From NCBI GenBank assembly GCA_022568135.1, contig JADFFQ010000006.1, forward strand, positions 31,145 through 95,144: a stretch of 64,000 bases of DNA, written 5' to 3'. Position 1 is the stretch's first letter, and each line of letters opens with the position of its first letter. Below the pieces are notes generated by a model. The model was not told the origin of the DNA, did not search any database, and saw nothing but the letters and a program-made list of their open reading frames with translations. The stretch is from Planctomycetota bacterium (GTDB lineage Bacteria; Planctomycetota; Phycisphaerae; Phycisphaerales; SM1A02). A program made the translations under genes and the position numbers. Shown piece by piece: positions 1-8,361 of the stretch.

Positions 1-1
1 A

Positions 2-154
2 GCATATCTGGTCACCGCGAGCGGGTTCGATCAGTGGGAGTTGTATCTGAGTCTGCGCCCGGCCGGGGCGGCATGGACGATCTGGCGAGCGGACGCCGCG
101 GTGCGCATGCTTCGCCAACCCCGCCCAGGCGAGCCCGAGATCATCCTGCCATAG
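2..154 (+). CDS. C-terminal end of an unknown protein (partial, cut by window start)
   Basis: An open frame runs from the first bases to a TAG at 152-154 and reads as about 50 residues with a normal protein composition (starting AYLVTASGFDQWELYL and ending EPEIILP). The 5' part lies outside the window. I do not recognise the family. It converges on the glycosyltransferase gene downstream. The reading frame is supported only by composition and by the lack of an alternative on the other strand. Confidence 0.5.
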   Translation, partial: AYLVTASGFDQWELYLSLRPAGAAWTIWRADAAVRMLRQPRPGEPEIILP

Positions 155-200
155 GGATTGTCGGCTATAGCTGACGGTGCAGCACCCCTGCCGGGGCAGC

Positions 201-1703
201 TCACGTCGGTGAGATCCGTGATCGAGCCCGCCTGGCCCACGACTGGCGCAGACTCGGCACGCCGATGGCCAGATACCCCGCCGCGAACAGGAGCAGAAAC
301 GGCACCCCAACCACCACGTAAGGGCGGGAAATGCTGATCGCCACGCAGGCCAGCATCAGCCCCGCCAGCCCCAATTCAATGAGCCCGCTGGGAATCCTCC
401 GACGGCGACCGTTCAGGACCGGATCGGGATCACTCTCATGCCCGCCGGCGTACTTCGGCGTGCGGACGAACGGGCTTTGCCGCCCGAGAAGCGCCTCGAC
501 GGTGGCCTTGGTATTAAGGACGTTGATGCCCACCCCGATCGCCATCAGCGCAGGCAGTCGCAGAAGCGTCCGCCAAAGGCTGATCTTCTGAGCGCATTGC
601 GACACGACGCAGAATGTGCATGCCGCAACGGTGCCCAGCACCAAGCACAGACTGCCCACGCTCAGCACAGCCAGCACGCGAACCTCGTACAGCGGCGTCG
701 CGACGAACAGCGCCGGCAAGGCCAGCAGCACCAGGAGCAGCACGGCCACATACGGCACAGGCGCCGTGAGGTGAAAGAACGCTTCCACTTTTGTTGCCAG
801 CGGGGCGTCGCTCCTCATGATTCGAGGCAGGAGCTTGATCGCCGTCTGGGTGAGGCCCTTATTCCAGCGATGCTGCTGGCCCATGAACGCGCTGACGGTC
901 GGAGGGACCTCCGCAGGACAGGTCACGTCCCCCAGATACTTGAACCGCCATCCCTTCAGCTGCGCCCGATAGGAAAGGTCGGTGTCCTCAGTCAGCGTGT
1001 CGTGCTGCCAACCGCCGGCGTCTTCGATGCAGCTAGCCCGCCAGATGCCGGCGGTGCCGTTGAAGTTGAACCACCGCCCGCTGCTGGCCCGGGCCGTCTG
1101 CTCGACGATGAAATGCCCGTCGAGGACCATCGCCTGAACCTGAGTCAGGATGGAGTCATCGCGATTCAGATGCGCCCAGCGCGTCTGCACCATACCGATC
1201 TGCGGATCGCTGAATTGATGAATCGTCCGTTGCAGGATGTCGGTCGGCGGAACGAAATCCGCGTCGAAGACAGCGATAAACTCGCCCTTGGCCGACTTGA
1301 GCCCGTTGGCCAGCGCGCCGGCTTTGTAACCCGCGCGATTCGTGCGGTGAAGGTAGCACACGTCGTGACCCGCAGCCGCCATTTGCGCGCAATGACTCTG
1401 TGCCACCTGGGCTGACTCGTCGGTCGAGTCATCCAGCACCTGTATCTCCAGAAGATCGCGCGGATAATCGATCGCGCACGCGGCCTCGATCACGCGCTTA
1501 GCGACGTGGCGCTCGTTGAACATCGGCAACTGCACCGTCACCCGCGGAAGGCATTCAAACCGTCTGACCGGTTCAGTTTCGCCCCCCCTGCGGCGGCTGC
1601 GCCAGAACACCCACACCATCCAATAGCGGTGCAGCCCGTAGATGCCAATCACCGCCAGCACCACGGTGTAATAGATCAGGAATGACAGGGCGAGGGTCTT
1701 CAT
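201..1703 (-). CDS. Processive family 2 glycosyltransferase (cellulose-synthase-like)
   Basis: A 500-residue inner-membrane beta-glycan synthase type enzyme that would transfer sugar from a nucleotide sugar to a growing polysaccharide. An N-terminal membrane segment (LALSFLIYYTVVLAVIG) is followed by the GT-A core with VQLPMFNERHVAKR, LDDSTDES, the metal-binding DADF, a TEDTDLS acceptor motif and the processive signature QQHRWNKG. Three to four hydrophobic segments lie in the C-terminal third. This matches the CslA/bacterial mannan- or glucan-synthase-like branch; the sugar cannot be told from sequence. I chose the ATG at 1703, just before the membrane segment, because the upstream in-frame extension has no protein-like character. 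No other polysaccharide gene is adjacent. Confidence 0.9.
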   Translation of the reverse strand: MKTLALSFLIYYTVVLAVIGIYGLHRYWMVWVFWRSRRRGGETEPVRRFECLPRVTVQLPMFNERHVAKRVIEAACAIDYPRDLLEIQVLDDSTDESAQVAQSHCAQMAAAGHDVCYLHRTNRAGYKAGALANGLKSAKGEFIAVFDADFVPPTDILQRTIHQFSDPQIGMVQTRWAHLNRDDSILTQVQAMVLDGHFIVEQTARASSGRWFNFNGTAGIWRASCIEDAGGWQHDTLTEDTDLSYRAQLKGWRFKYLGDVTCPAEVPPTVSAFMGQQHRWNKGLTQTAIKLLPRIMRSDAPLATKVEAFFHLTAPVPYVAVLLLVLLALPALFVATPLYEVRVLAVLSVGSLCLVLGTVAACTFCVVSQCAQKISLWRTLLRLPALMAIGVGINVLNTKATVEALLGRQSPFVRTPKYAGGHESDPDPVLNGRRRRIPSGLIELGLAGLMLACVAISISRPYVVVGVPFLLLFAAGYLAIGVPSLRQSWARRARSRISPT

Positions 1704-2080
1704 CCGCAGCAATATCGTCGTGCCCAGCGTAGCGTCACAGCCTCCCACCTGGTGCTCGGCGAGGACAGGCCACCGGCCCAAGTCCGAGCGGGACCACCGC
1801 AGGTGTATTGTTTCAGCAATCACAGAGCTTGCAAGTACGGGTGTAGCCGCAAGGCAAAACTCTCTCTCACGGGCCCGAAAAAGCGGCCGTGGGGCCCGCC
1901 AACCGCAGAGGCCGGCGTGTCTTGGGCCAGTACGTTCAGGACAGGTCTCAGCCACGCGGGCTGCTATGCTATGGCGGCTACCGAGTAGCTGGAGCGTTCG
2001 TCACCAGCCGCAACCGTGAACCAGCGGACGCCCCCCGCGCTCCATGCACATCAGCCCTGCCAGCAACCAGGAGCACCGCC
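1704..2080. other. Divergent intergenic region, no recognisable element
   Basis: About 380 bases separate the minus-strand glycosyltransferase start from the plus-strand small membrane protein. Both promoters should lie here, but I could not pick out convincing -35/-10 hexamers, repeats or an RNA gene. Frames that stay open through it look like shadow translations. Confidence 0.5.
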
Positions 2081-2320
2081 ATGCAACAGCTCATCGACCT
2101 GCTTGACGACCATATGTACGTGGTGGTGGTGTCGGTCATCTGCCTGGCCGCGCTGGCCGGGTCGCTCATCCGGGCGTGTACCACGGTCCTCACCGCCCAT
2201 TCCCGTGAGCGGAGCCGGCGGGAGATTGCGGCCTACATCGCCGAGGGCTCAATCACCCCTGAGCAGGGTGAGCGGCTGATCCGTGCAGAGGTCAACGCCG
2301 CCGGCCGACGCGGGGCTTGA
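2081..2320 (+). CDS. Small single-pass membrane protein
   Basis: A 79-residue protein. The ATG follows an AGGAG-like ribosome site (accaggagcaccgcc). Residues about 12-30 form one hydrophobic segment (YVVVVSVICLAALAGSLI), followed by a basic stretch and a predicted helix, REIAAYIAEGSITPEQGERL. That tail resembles the short SHOCT-like helices at the ends of small bacterial membrane proteins, but this is only a resemblance. Function unknown. It stands alone between a glycosyltransferase and a converging dockerin gene. Confidence 0.75.
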   Translation: MQQLIDLLDDHMYVVVVSVICLAALAGSLIRACTTVLTAHSRERSRREIAAYIAEGSITPEQGERLIRAEVNAAGRRGA

Positions 2321-2426
2321 ATAGCGCCCCCCTTTTGAGGGAAGAGGGCAGGTCTCCATCATCAACTCCGTTGAGCCGCCGCGTCCACGCGGCGCGGTTG
2401 CGCCACTGGGCGTCCATCGACGATCG

Positions 2427-2446
2427 CCCCGCCGTGGCCGGCGGGG
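2427..2446. repeat. GC palindrome of the GGGGCTAAA intergenic family
   Basis: A perfect 8-bp stem (CCCCGCCG / CGGCGGGG) with loop TGGC, followed by ctaaacc. The same stem-plus-GCTAAA layout recurs near 28.5, 29.0, 45.2 and 55.9 kb. It lies between two converging genes and could act as a terminator. Confidence 0.6.
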
Positions 2447-2454
2447 CTAAACCT

Positions 2455-3339
2455 TTACGGGCACGCACCCCAGTTGGCCAGCAGCGTAAGCAGGTCGAGA
2501 ATGCCCACGCTGCCGTCGCCGTCGAAGTCCGGCGGCCCGCCGGGGTCGGTGCCCCATACCGCTAACAACACGAGCAGATCGAGGATGCCGACACTGCCGC
2601 CCGCATCGAGATCCCACGGGCAGTTTCCGGGGGCGGCGGCATCAAAGAGGTATGCCGAACCGGATTGGAAGCCGTTGTCGTTGTCGAGCCAGGCCCCGAC
2701 GATGGCGGTGGTTCCGCTGATCGCGACGGAGACGCCGAACCATTCGCCCGCCGCGCCGTCGTCGGGCAGGAGCTTGGCGATCTGCCGGCCCGTGGTGGTG
2801 TCGAAGAGGTAGGCCGAGCCGGAGTCGGCGCCGTTGTCATCGTCCTGGAAGGCCCCGACGATGGCGGTCGCGCCGCTGATCGCGACGAAGACGCCGAAGT
2901 GGTCGTCCGCCGCGCCGTCGTCAGGGAGGAGCTTGAATAGCTGCTGTCCCGTGGTGGTGTCGAAGAGGTAAGCGGAACCGGAGTTGGAGCCGTTGTCGTC
3001 GTCCCAGCGGGCCCCGACGATGGCGGCCGCGCCGCTGATCCCGACGGACCATCCGAACCGGTCGGCCCCCGCGCCGTCGTTAGGAAGGAGCTTGGCGATC
3101 TGCCAGCCCGTGGTGGTGTCGAAGAGGTAGGCCGAGCCGGAGAAGGTGCCGTTGTCGTCGTCCCACACTGCCCCGAGGATGGCGGTGGCGCCACTGATCG
3201 CGACGGAGAAGCCGAATGAGTCGCCCGCCGCGCCATCGTCGGGCAGGAGCTTGAAGAGTTGATCGCCGAGGTCGGCGTAGGCCGGGGCGGTGCTCAGGAC
3301 TGATGCTGCCGCGGCAAGAAGTGGCATGAGATGTCGCAT
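2455..3339 (-). CDS. Secreted FG-GAP repeat protein with C-terminal dockerin-type pair
   Basis: A 294-residue exported protein. The ATG at 3339 has a good Shine-Dalgarno (caggagacgg) and opens a signal peptide (MRHLMPLLAAAASVLSTAPAYA). Four copies of a roughly 50-residue FG-GAP-like unit follow, each with LLPDDGA..FG.SVAISG.TAI.GA..DD.NG..SGSAYLFDTTTG. Such units usually build a beta-propeller. The C-terminus carries two Ca-binding dockerin-like repeats (LDAGGSVGILDLLVLLAVWG and DFDGDGSVGILDLLTLLANW). No cohesin partner is visible here. Role unknown; probably surface or secreted. Confidence 0.85.
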   Translation of the reverse strand: MRHLMPLLAAAASVLSTAPAYADLGDQLFKLLPDDGAAGDSFGFSVAISGATAILGAVWDDDNGTFSGSAYLFDTTTGWQIAKLLPNDGAGADRFGWSVGISGAAAIVGARWDDDNGSNSGSAYLFDTTTGQQLFKLLPDDGAADDHFGVFVAISGATAIVGAFQDDDNGADSGSAYLFDTTTGRQIAKLLPDDGAAGEWFGVSVAISGTTAIVGAWLDNDNGFQSGSAYLFDAAAPGNCPWDLDAGGSVGILDLLVLLAVWGTDPGGPPDFDGDGSVGILDLLTLLANWGACP

Positions 3340-3456
3340 GTCCGTCTCCTGTGCTTGAACCGACATTGCCCATATGGCTTCGTCAGGGCTCGATCGTCCA
3401 GCCATTCGCATATCAGTGTAACACCCCCCCACGATATTCAAGCGCAAAGTTTCAAC

Positions 3457-4233
3457 TCAGCTGCGGCGCCGGCGGAAACCGGCCAGCCCGGCCAAGCCCA
3501 GCAATGCCAATGTGCCCGGAGCGGGGATCGAGGTAAAGAAGACCTCGGTGACAAACCCGCCGCCGGCCAGACCGACATTCCCCCACTGAATGTTGGCGAA
3601 ACCCTGAATGTGCTCACCGTCGGCAACGTTGAACTGGCCCACCAGGACGCGGCCGTCGGCATCCGGCTCGCCATAGGGCCCGGCCGGGAACGTAATGAAC
3701 ACCGTGTTATCCATGACCCAGCTGGTGCCGTCGGCCCAGTTTGGACCATTGTGAAAACCCCAGCCGAAGGTGTACGGGTTGCCGGTCTTGGGGTTAATAA
3801 CCGGGGTGTAGCCGGCCTCGTTCCCGATGGTCATGTATGTGTCGTACGTAAGACCTGTCGGGTTCATGGTCCACCCAGTGGTACCTTTGGCGCTAGGACC
3901 ACCACCATCCAGCCAGCCGCCGAACAGCGCCTCGTACAATCCGCTACCCGGGGTGACGCCGTCGGCCAGCACGTTCTCGACAGTCATCGGCGTGCCATCG
4001 ACGCCCACCCCAATGGCCGTCATCCGGTCGCTGGGATCATCAAAGTGGGCATACACCCGCCAGACGTCGCGGAGATTGCCGTCGGGGAGGTTGCCGTCAA
4101 ACTCCGCATCGGAGGTATTCCAGTTGTTGGCGAACAGTTCCACCGTGAGCATGACAAAGTCTGCGGAAGCGGTGCCCGCAAACAGCGACACACCGCACAC
4201 ACCCGCCATCGCGGGAACACTGCTCTTATTCAT
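3457..4233 (-). CDS. Exported protein with PEP-CTERM-like sorting tail
   Basis: A 258-residue protein with a signal peptide (MNKSSVPAMAGVCGVSLFAG) and a C-terminal sorting signal: SIPAPGTLALLG, a hydrophobic stretch, then RRRR. This is the PEP-CTERM layout with PAPG in place of a perfect PEP. Such proteins are processed by exosortase, which is not encoded in this window. The body is Gly/Asn/Asp-rich and probably beta-structured, with no recognised domain. The ATG at 4233 was chosen for the signal peptide and the purine-rich gaagagaggc upstream. Confidence 0.8.
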   Translation of the reverse strand: MNKSSVPAMAGVCGVSLFAGTASADFVMLTVELFANNWNTSDAEFDGNLPDGNLRDVWRVYAHFDDPSDRMTAIGVGVDGTPMTVENVLADGVTPGSGLYEALFGGWLDGGGPSAKGTTGWTMNPTGLTYDTYMTIGNEAGYTPVINPKTGNPYTFGWGFHNGPNWADGTSWVMDNTVFITFPAGPYGEPDADGRVLVGQFNVADGEHIQGFANIQWGNVGLAGGGFVTEVFFTSIPAPGTLALLGLAGLAGFRRRRS

Positions 4234-4367
4234 TTGGGGGCCTCTCTTCTCTTCTCTTGAGATTGAAGACCGCAACGAGATTCCGGGGCCAGCCGTCGCG
4301 CAGCTGGGGGCGTCTCTCAACTCTATACCGAACATACCACGATCGCCGGTGGAGTCAAGACGAGGAT

Positions 4368-4451
4368 GCTGGATTGGATTTCATTCATACCACCGGAGCC
4401 GCAGGCGACTACTACTTCCCGGAGATCGCCGGATCCGGCTGCGGGCTGGTA
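4368..4451 (+). pseudogene. Fragment of a second CRTAC1/UnbV-type gene
   Basis: 25 codons at 4374-4448 (LDFIHTTGAAGDYYFPEIAG onward) match the N-terminal part of the CRTAC1-type gene at 6535 residue for residue. The only four base differences are silent third positions. Nothing else of the gene is present on either side, so this is an orphan remnant in the gap between two minus-strand genes. Confidence 0.75.
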
Positions 4452-4472
4452 GGGATTGAGGGTCAGTCGGCT

Positions 4473-5918
4473 TCAGCGTTTTGCCCATCGATTCAAGACA
4501 GGATGACCGACTTGGTCAGGTATCGACGGTCTGCGGCGGAAAGAAAAGTCTATCTTGGCCTCGACCTGCTCGCCGTCGATTTCCAGTACCGGGTAGGCCA
4601 GGAAGTTAATCGGTCCGGATACGGGCAGGGGATCGACCACCAAGTCGCGGCCACGGCTAAGTTCGATACGGTTGGCGGGGTGCCGACCGAAAAAGTACGT
4701 TGCCAGCGGCGTGCACTTGTCGGCCTCGGAAACGTCGATCGGCCACCATTTTCCATCGGTGTAAAACTCGGCCCAGCAATGGTAGCTCGTTATGCCGCCC
4801 TCGTTGCGCATTGACGGAATCGACGCGCCAATTGCAAACCGTGCCGGGATATCGACCGAACGGGCCAGAGCAATGAAGTAGGAGTGGTAGTCGGTACAAT
4901 TTCCAGATTTGGCATCGCAAGCGTATTGTGCGTCGCCCTGGCCGTATTGGTCACCGATTCTCGTGTAACGCATACTGTCTATGACGTGATCGTAGAGCGC
5001 GCGGGCACGTACCAAGTCACCGGTTTGGTCCTTAAGGACCTTCTCCTTGATGACCTCCGTCGCGATCGTCTTGAACTGATCGGTTTGCGGCACGAGCCTG
5101 TCGGGCAATAGGTAGCGCGCTAAATCCTCTTCCGTGTTGTCGTAAACACCCTTTTCCCGGCGATCAACCTGATACCGGATCTCGATCGGTTTGTTGCCGT
5201 CATTCGGGCTGAGCGTCAGCACCAGAATCCGATTGCCGTAGGCCTCGTCCTGCACGATTCTCTGTTTTCCCGGTACGTTCATGGTCGTCAGTTCGACCGT
5301 CTGGAAATTGTCGCTGGTGGCAAGCGGGATCCACATCGTGCCGCTGATCGGTATTGCCGGGGTTTCGGAGCGGTAGATGAATTCAAAGGCATCACGCTCG
5401 GTGATCACACCCAGCAGATCATTGCGCGCACCTTCAAAGGCAACGCGCACCCACGTCTTGTCCTCTTGCTGTTCCCAGAGGTAATAGGGCTGGCCGTTGA
5501 ACTTGTGGACCGTGGTCTCGACAACCTTCATGTTGCCGGGTTCGCCTTCGAGAAAGAAGTCCACGTCGTAAACATCGCCGTCCTTCGTCGCCAGGTCGAC
5601 ACAGGCGAAATGACGGGTCGGACCTAGCTTAGACAGGAACTCGCGGTGGACCCGCACAAGCTTGAGCTTGAGCTCACCGCCTTCATGGGCAAGGTTGAAA
5701 GCGCCGCCGTCCGCGGTGGTCTTGCCGGCGATGTGGTTTTCGATGCCTTCCTGGATGTCGAGTGTGACGCGCGAGGGCTCCTCACGCCTCACGGGTTTGG
5801 GCCGGGCCTCGAGCGCGGCCTGTGTCTGGTCGACCGGAGGGGCCTTCAAGTCGATGGAGGTACAACCCGCCAGGCTTGCAATGCCCACCGCCAACGAGGA
5901 TGCGAGGATAAGGTTCAT
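4473..5918 (-). CDS. Lipoprotein with transglutaminase-like domain
   Basis: A 481-residue protein with a lipoprotein signal (lipobox LAGC near residue 19). An N-terminal DUF3857-like beta region of about 300 residues is followed by a transglutaminase-like core: SGNCTDYHSYFIALARSVDI (catalytic Cys), SYHCWAEFYTDGKWWPIDVS (His and Asp). The full Cys-His-Asp triad is therefore present, which suggests a protease or cross-linking activity in the envelope. The gene stands between the PEP-CTERM gene and a small decayed lipoprotein gene, without tight overlap to either. Substrate unknown. Confidence 0.85.
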   Translation of the reverse strand: MNLILASSLAVGIASLAGCTSIDLKAPPVDQTQAALEARPKPVRREEPSRVTLDIQEGIENHIAGKTTADGGAFNLAHEGGELKLKLVRVHREFLSKLGPTRHFACVDLATKDGDVYDVDFFLEGEPGNMKVVETTVHKFNGQPYYLWEQQEDKTWVRVAFEGARNDLLGVITERDAFEFIYRSETPAIPISGTMWIPLATSDNFQTVELTTMNVPGKQRIVQDEAYGNRILVLTLSPNDGNKPIEIRYQVDRREKGVYDNTEEDLARYLLPDRLVPQTDQFKTIATEVIKEKVLKDQTGDLVRARALYDHVIDSMRYTRIGDQYGQGDAQYACDAKSGNCTDYHSYFIALARSVDIPARFAIGASIPSMRNEGGITSYHCWAEFYTDGKWWPIDVSEADKCTPLATYFFGRHPANRIELSRGRDLVVDPLPVSGPINFLAYPVLEIDGEQVEAKIDFSFRRRPSIPDQVGHPVLNRWAKR

Positions 5919-5932
5919 CCGTCGGCCGCCGA

Positions 5933-6083
5933 TTACTTGATCTTGGGGTGCTCAGACTTGGAACCCTCAGCCTTGAGATGACTGCCGGCGATCACCTTGG
6001 GATGCTTCGCCTTGCCATCTTCGGCCTTGGGACATTCGGGCTTGACGCCGTCACCCTTCGGACTCTTCGCCCTTGGGGTGGTC
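5933..6083 (-). pseudogene. Out-of-frame tail of the HPKG-repeat lipoprotein gene
   Basis: After the TAG that ends the lipoprotein at 6084, the same frame continues DHPKGEESEG before a second stop at 6051. A neighbouring frame then reads SPKGDGVKPECPKAEDGKAK and continues with HPK repeats to a TAA at 5933. The shared Lys/Gly/His-Pro composition indicates one longer ancestral gene broken by a nonsense change and a frameshift. Confidence 0.6.
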
Positions 6084-6287
6084 CTAACCCTTGGGATGGT
6101 CCGCGCCCTCGGGATGGTCCGCGCCCTTGGAGGGGTCCTCGCCCTTGGGATGATCCACGCCCTGGGGATGATCGGGGTCAGCCTTGACGCCATATTCCAT
6201 CGTCGTCACCGGGTCAGTGTTGCCACAGCCGACCGCGCAAAACGATAGAATCGCGGCCACTGCCATCAATGTGAGAATTCGTGCCAT
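6084..6287 (-). CDS. Small lipoprotein with DHPKG repeats (probably truncated)
   Basis: A 67-residue lipoprotein: signal peptide MARILTLMAVAAILSFCAVG with lipobox AVGC, then a hydrophilic tail of pentapeptide-like units (DHPQGVDHPKGEDPSKGADH). The repeat tail stops at a TAG but homologous-looking repeat sequence continues downstream, partly in another frame, so the gene looks shortened. The ATG at 6287 has a ribosome site (gaggat). It is divergent from the CRTAC1-type gene. Function unknown. Confidence 0.65.
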   Translation of the reverse strand: MARILTLMAVAAILSFCAVGCGNTDPVTTMEYGVKADPDHPQGVDHPKGEDPSKGADHPEGADHPKG

Positions 6288-6428
6288 GGTGAGATCCTCG
6301 TGAATTGGGTGCGAACTTCCATCCCCCCGTGGTACAACCTGCAACATTGTCCTTCCAACTGATGCCTACGTCAACCTCAGACAGGTAGCGGTCCTCGATA
6401 CGCCACGTCTTCAACGATTCAGCGAGAG

Positions 6429-6510
6429 TGCCTCTGTGCAGGCAGTAGGTCTGCCTGCATACATAGAGGCATAGGCCACGGCGACGGTGTCGCCCGACCG
6501 GGCCGTGGCC
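6429..6510 (+). promoter_or_regulatory. Two tandem hairpins upstream of the CRTAC1-type gene
   Basis: Hairpin 1 (6429-6471) pairs TGCCTCT with AGAGGCA and, inside, TGCAGGCAG with CTGCCTGCA around a five-base loop. Hairpin 2 (6474-6510) pairs GGCCACGGC with GCCGTGGCC. Both lie in the 247-base divergent gap, within 110 bases of the downstream start at 6535. They could be a leader-RNA structure, or a terminator with no obvious T-run. Confidence 0.45.
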
Positions 6511-6534
6511 TGCAAACCTCGGTGATCCTGTGCG

Positions 6535-8361
6535 ATGCCGAAGTCCCTGACGCCGGGCCTATCCTGTTGGGTGCTGAGTCGATCCGTCCTGGCAGCAGTT
6601 GGGGCAATAGCGGCGGCGGCGATCGCCGGCTGTGGACCCCTCGATGATGAGCAATCCGCTACCGCCGGTGATGAAGCAGGCGCGGTCGCGCCGCCCGCTG
6701 CGCAAGAGCCGGACGATGTTGATCCATGGTTCGTGGATATCGCTGAGGCTTCGGGTTTGGATTTCATTCACACCACCGGCGCCGCGGGCGACTACTACTT
6801 CCCGGAGATCGCCGGGTCCGGCTGCGGGCTGTTGGACTACGACAACGATGGCGATCTCGATGTGTACGTGGTTCAGAGCTACCCGCTCGACGGTTCGGCC
6901 GCGGATGACCCGCACGCGGGCGCCAACCGCCTGTATCGCAATGATCTGACCGTCAACCCCGACGGCTCACGACGGCTGCGTTTCGTTGATGTGACCCAGC
7001 GCGCCGGCGTGGGCGATCGCGGGTACGGCATGGGCGTCGCCATCGCGGACTTCGACAACGACGGCGACACCGATCTGTACGTCACCAACTTCGGGCCGAA
7101 CACGTTGTATCGCAACAATGGCGACGGAACGTTCACCGACATTTCCGACGGCGCGATCCCGCCGGAGGATCGCTGGAGCACCAGCGCCGCCTTCGTGGAT
7201 TACGATCGGGACGGCTTCGTCGATCTGTTCGTCGCCAACTATGTGAACTTCACCGTACGGGAGAACAAGGTCTGCCACAGTACGTCCGGCCGGCGCGACT
7301 ACTGCGGTCCGCAATCGTTTGATCCGGTCCCGGACCGGTTGTTCCGCAATACCGGCGATCCCGGCGCGCCGGGATTCAGCGACGTGACCATCGCCGCAGG
7401 CATCGACGCCGCCTATGGCAGCGGTCTGGGCGTCGTCTGCGCCGATTTCAACGGCGATTCCCAGCCGGATATCTATGTCGCCAACGACGGCAACGCGAAC
7501 CAAATGTGGATCAACCTCGGCGGCGAGAGATTCGAGAACACCGCTCTGCTCGGGGGCGCCGCCTACAACGCCGCCGGGCTCGCCGAGGCCGGCATGGGCG
7601 TGAGCGCTGCGGATTTCGACCTCGACGGCGACCTGGACATCTTTCTTTCTCATCTGTACGCTGAACACAACACCCTGCTGGTCAACGACGGGCACGGATA
7701 TTTCGACGATCGCACCGAGGACTTCGCGCTGGCCGCAATGAGCTGGCCGTATACCGGCTTCGGCACCCAATGGGCCGACCTGGACGGTGACGGCTACCTG
7801 GATCTGTTTGTCGCTAACGGCGCTGTGAAGATCGTCGAAGAGATCGCCGATGACCCGTACCCCTACGGCAATCCGAACCAGCTGATTCTCAACCTCGGCC
7901 CGCCGAGCTTCGCCTTCACCGAGATCTCCCCCCAAGGCGGGACCGTGGTGCAACTACGCGAAACCTCCAGGGGCGCAGCGTTCGGCGACATCGATAACGA
8001 CGGTGACATCGATATTCTCATTTCCAACAGCAACGGTCCGCTTCGGTTGCTACGAAACGAAGTGGGGCATCGCCGATCCTGGCTGGCCCTGCGGCTGGTC
8101 GGCGACGTGAGCAATCGCAGCGCGATCGGCGCGGAAGTTCGGCTCATTCGCGCAGGCATGCCGGCGTTGGTCCGCCGCGTCCATAGTGACGGCAGCTATT
8201 GCAGCGCAAACGATCTGAGGGTGTACTTCGGCCTTGGTGACGACATCAACTCGCAGACCGTGGCCGTTACCTGGCCGGGCGGACTCGAGGAGACCTTCTC
8301 CGATCTCACGGTCAGGCAACACCACCAACTGCATGAAGGGTCGGGGGAGGCGCCGCCATGA
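6535..8361 (+). CDS. CRTAC1-family protein: FG-GAP/VCBS repeats plus ASPIC/UnbV domain
   Basis: A 608-residue lipoprotein (lipobox IAGC near residue 33). A short lead (FVDIAEASGLDFIHTTG) is typical of CRTAC1 proteins. Repeated DYDNDGDLDVYV, DFDNDGDTDLYV, DYDRDGFVDLFV, DFNGDSQPDIYV and DLDGDGYLDLFV units form a Ca-binding beta-propeller. Residues about 510-600 form the ASPIC/UnbV domain (RSWLALRLVGDVSNRSAIGA ... YFGLG ... VTWPGG). The stop overlaps the start of the TPR gene by four bases, so the two are translationally coupled. This pairing is frequent in Planctomycetota; the function is not established. Confidence 0.9.
   Translation: MPKSLTPGLSCWVLSRSVLAAVGAIAAAAIAGCGPLDDEQSATAGDEAGAVAPPAAQEPDDVDPWFVDIAEASGLDFIHTTGAAGDYYFPEIAGSGCGLLDYDNDGDLDVYVVQSYPLDGSAADDPHAGANRLYRNDLTVNPDGSRRLRFVDVTQRAGVGDRGYGMGVAIADFDNDGDTDLYVTNFGPNTLYRNNGDGTFTDISDGAIPPEDRWSTSAAFVDYDRDGFVDLFVANYVNFTVRENKVCHSTSGRRDYCGPQSFDPVPDRLFRNTGDPGAPGFSDVTIAAGIDAAYGSGLGVVCADFNGDSQPDIYVANDGNANQMWINLGGERFENTALLGGAAYNAAGLAEAGMGVSAADFDLDGDLDIFLSHLYAEHNTLLVNDGHGYFDDRTEDFALAAMSWPYTGFGTQWADLDGDGYLDLFVANGAVKIVEEIADDPYPYGNPNQLILNLGPPSFAFTEISPQGGTVVQLRETSRGAAFGDIDNDGDIDILISNSNGPLRLLRNEVGHRRSWLALRLVGDVSNRSAIGAEVRLIRAGMPALVRRVHSDGSYCSANDLRVYFGLGDDINSQTVAVTWPGGLEETFSDLTVRQHHQLHEGSGEAPP

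Noticed and set aside
438..1415. Long plus-strand open frame opposite the glycosyltransferase
   Set aside because: It is Arg/His/Gln-rich shadow translation of the GT2 gene with no domain.
6967..7953. Long minus-strand open frame opposite the CRTAC1 gene
   Set aside because: It is composed of repeats mirroring the FG-GAP DNA and has no independent start signals; a shadow of the real gene.
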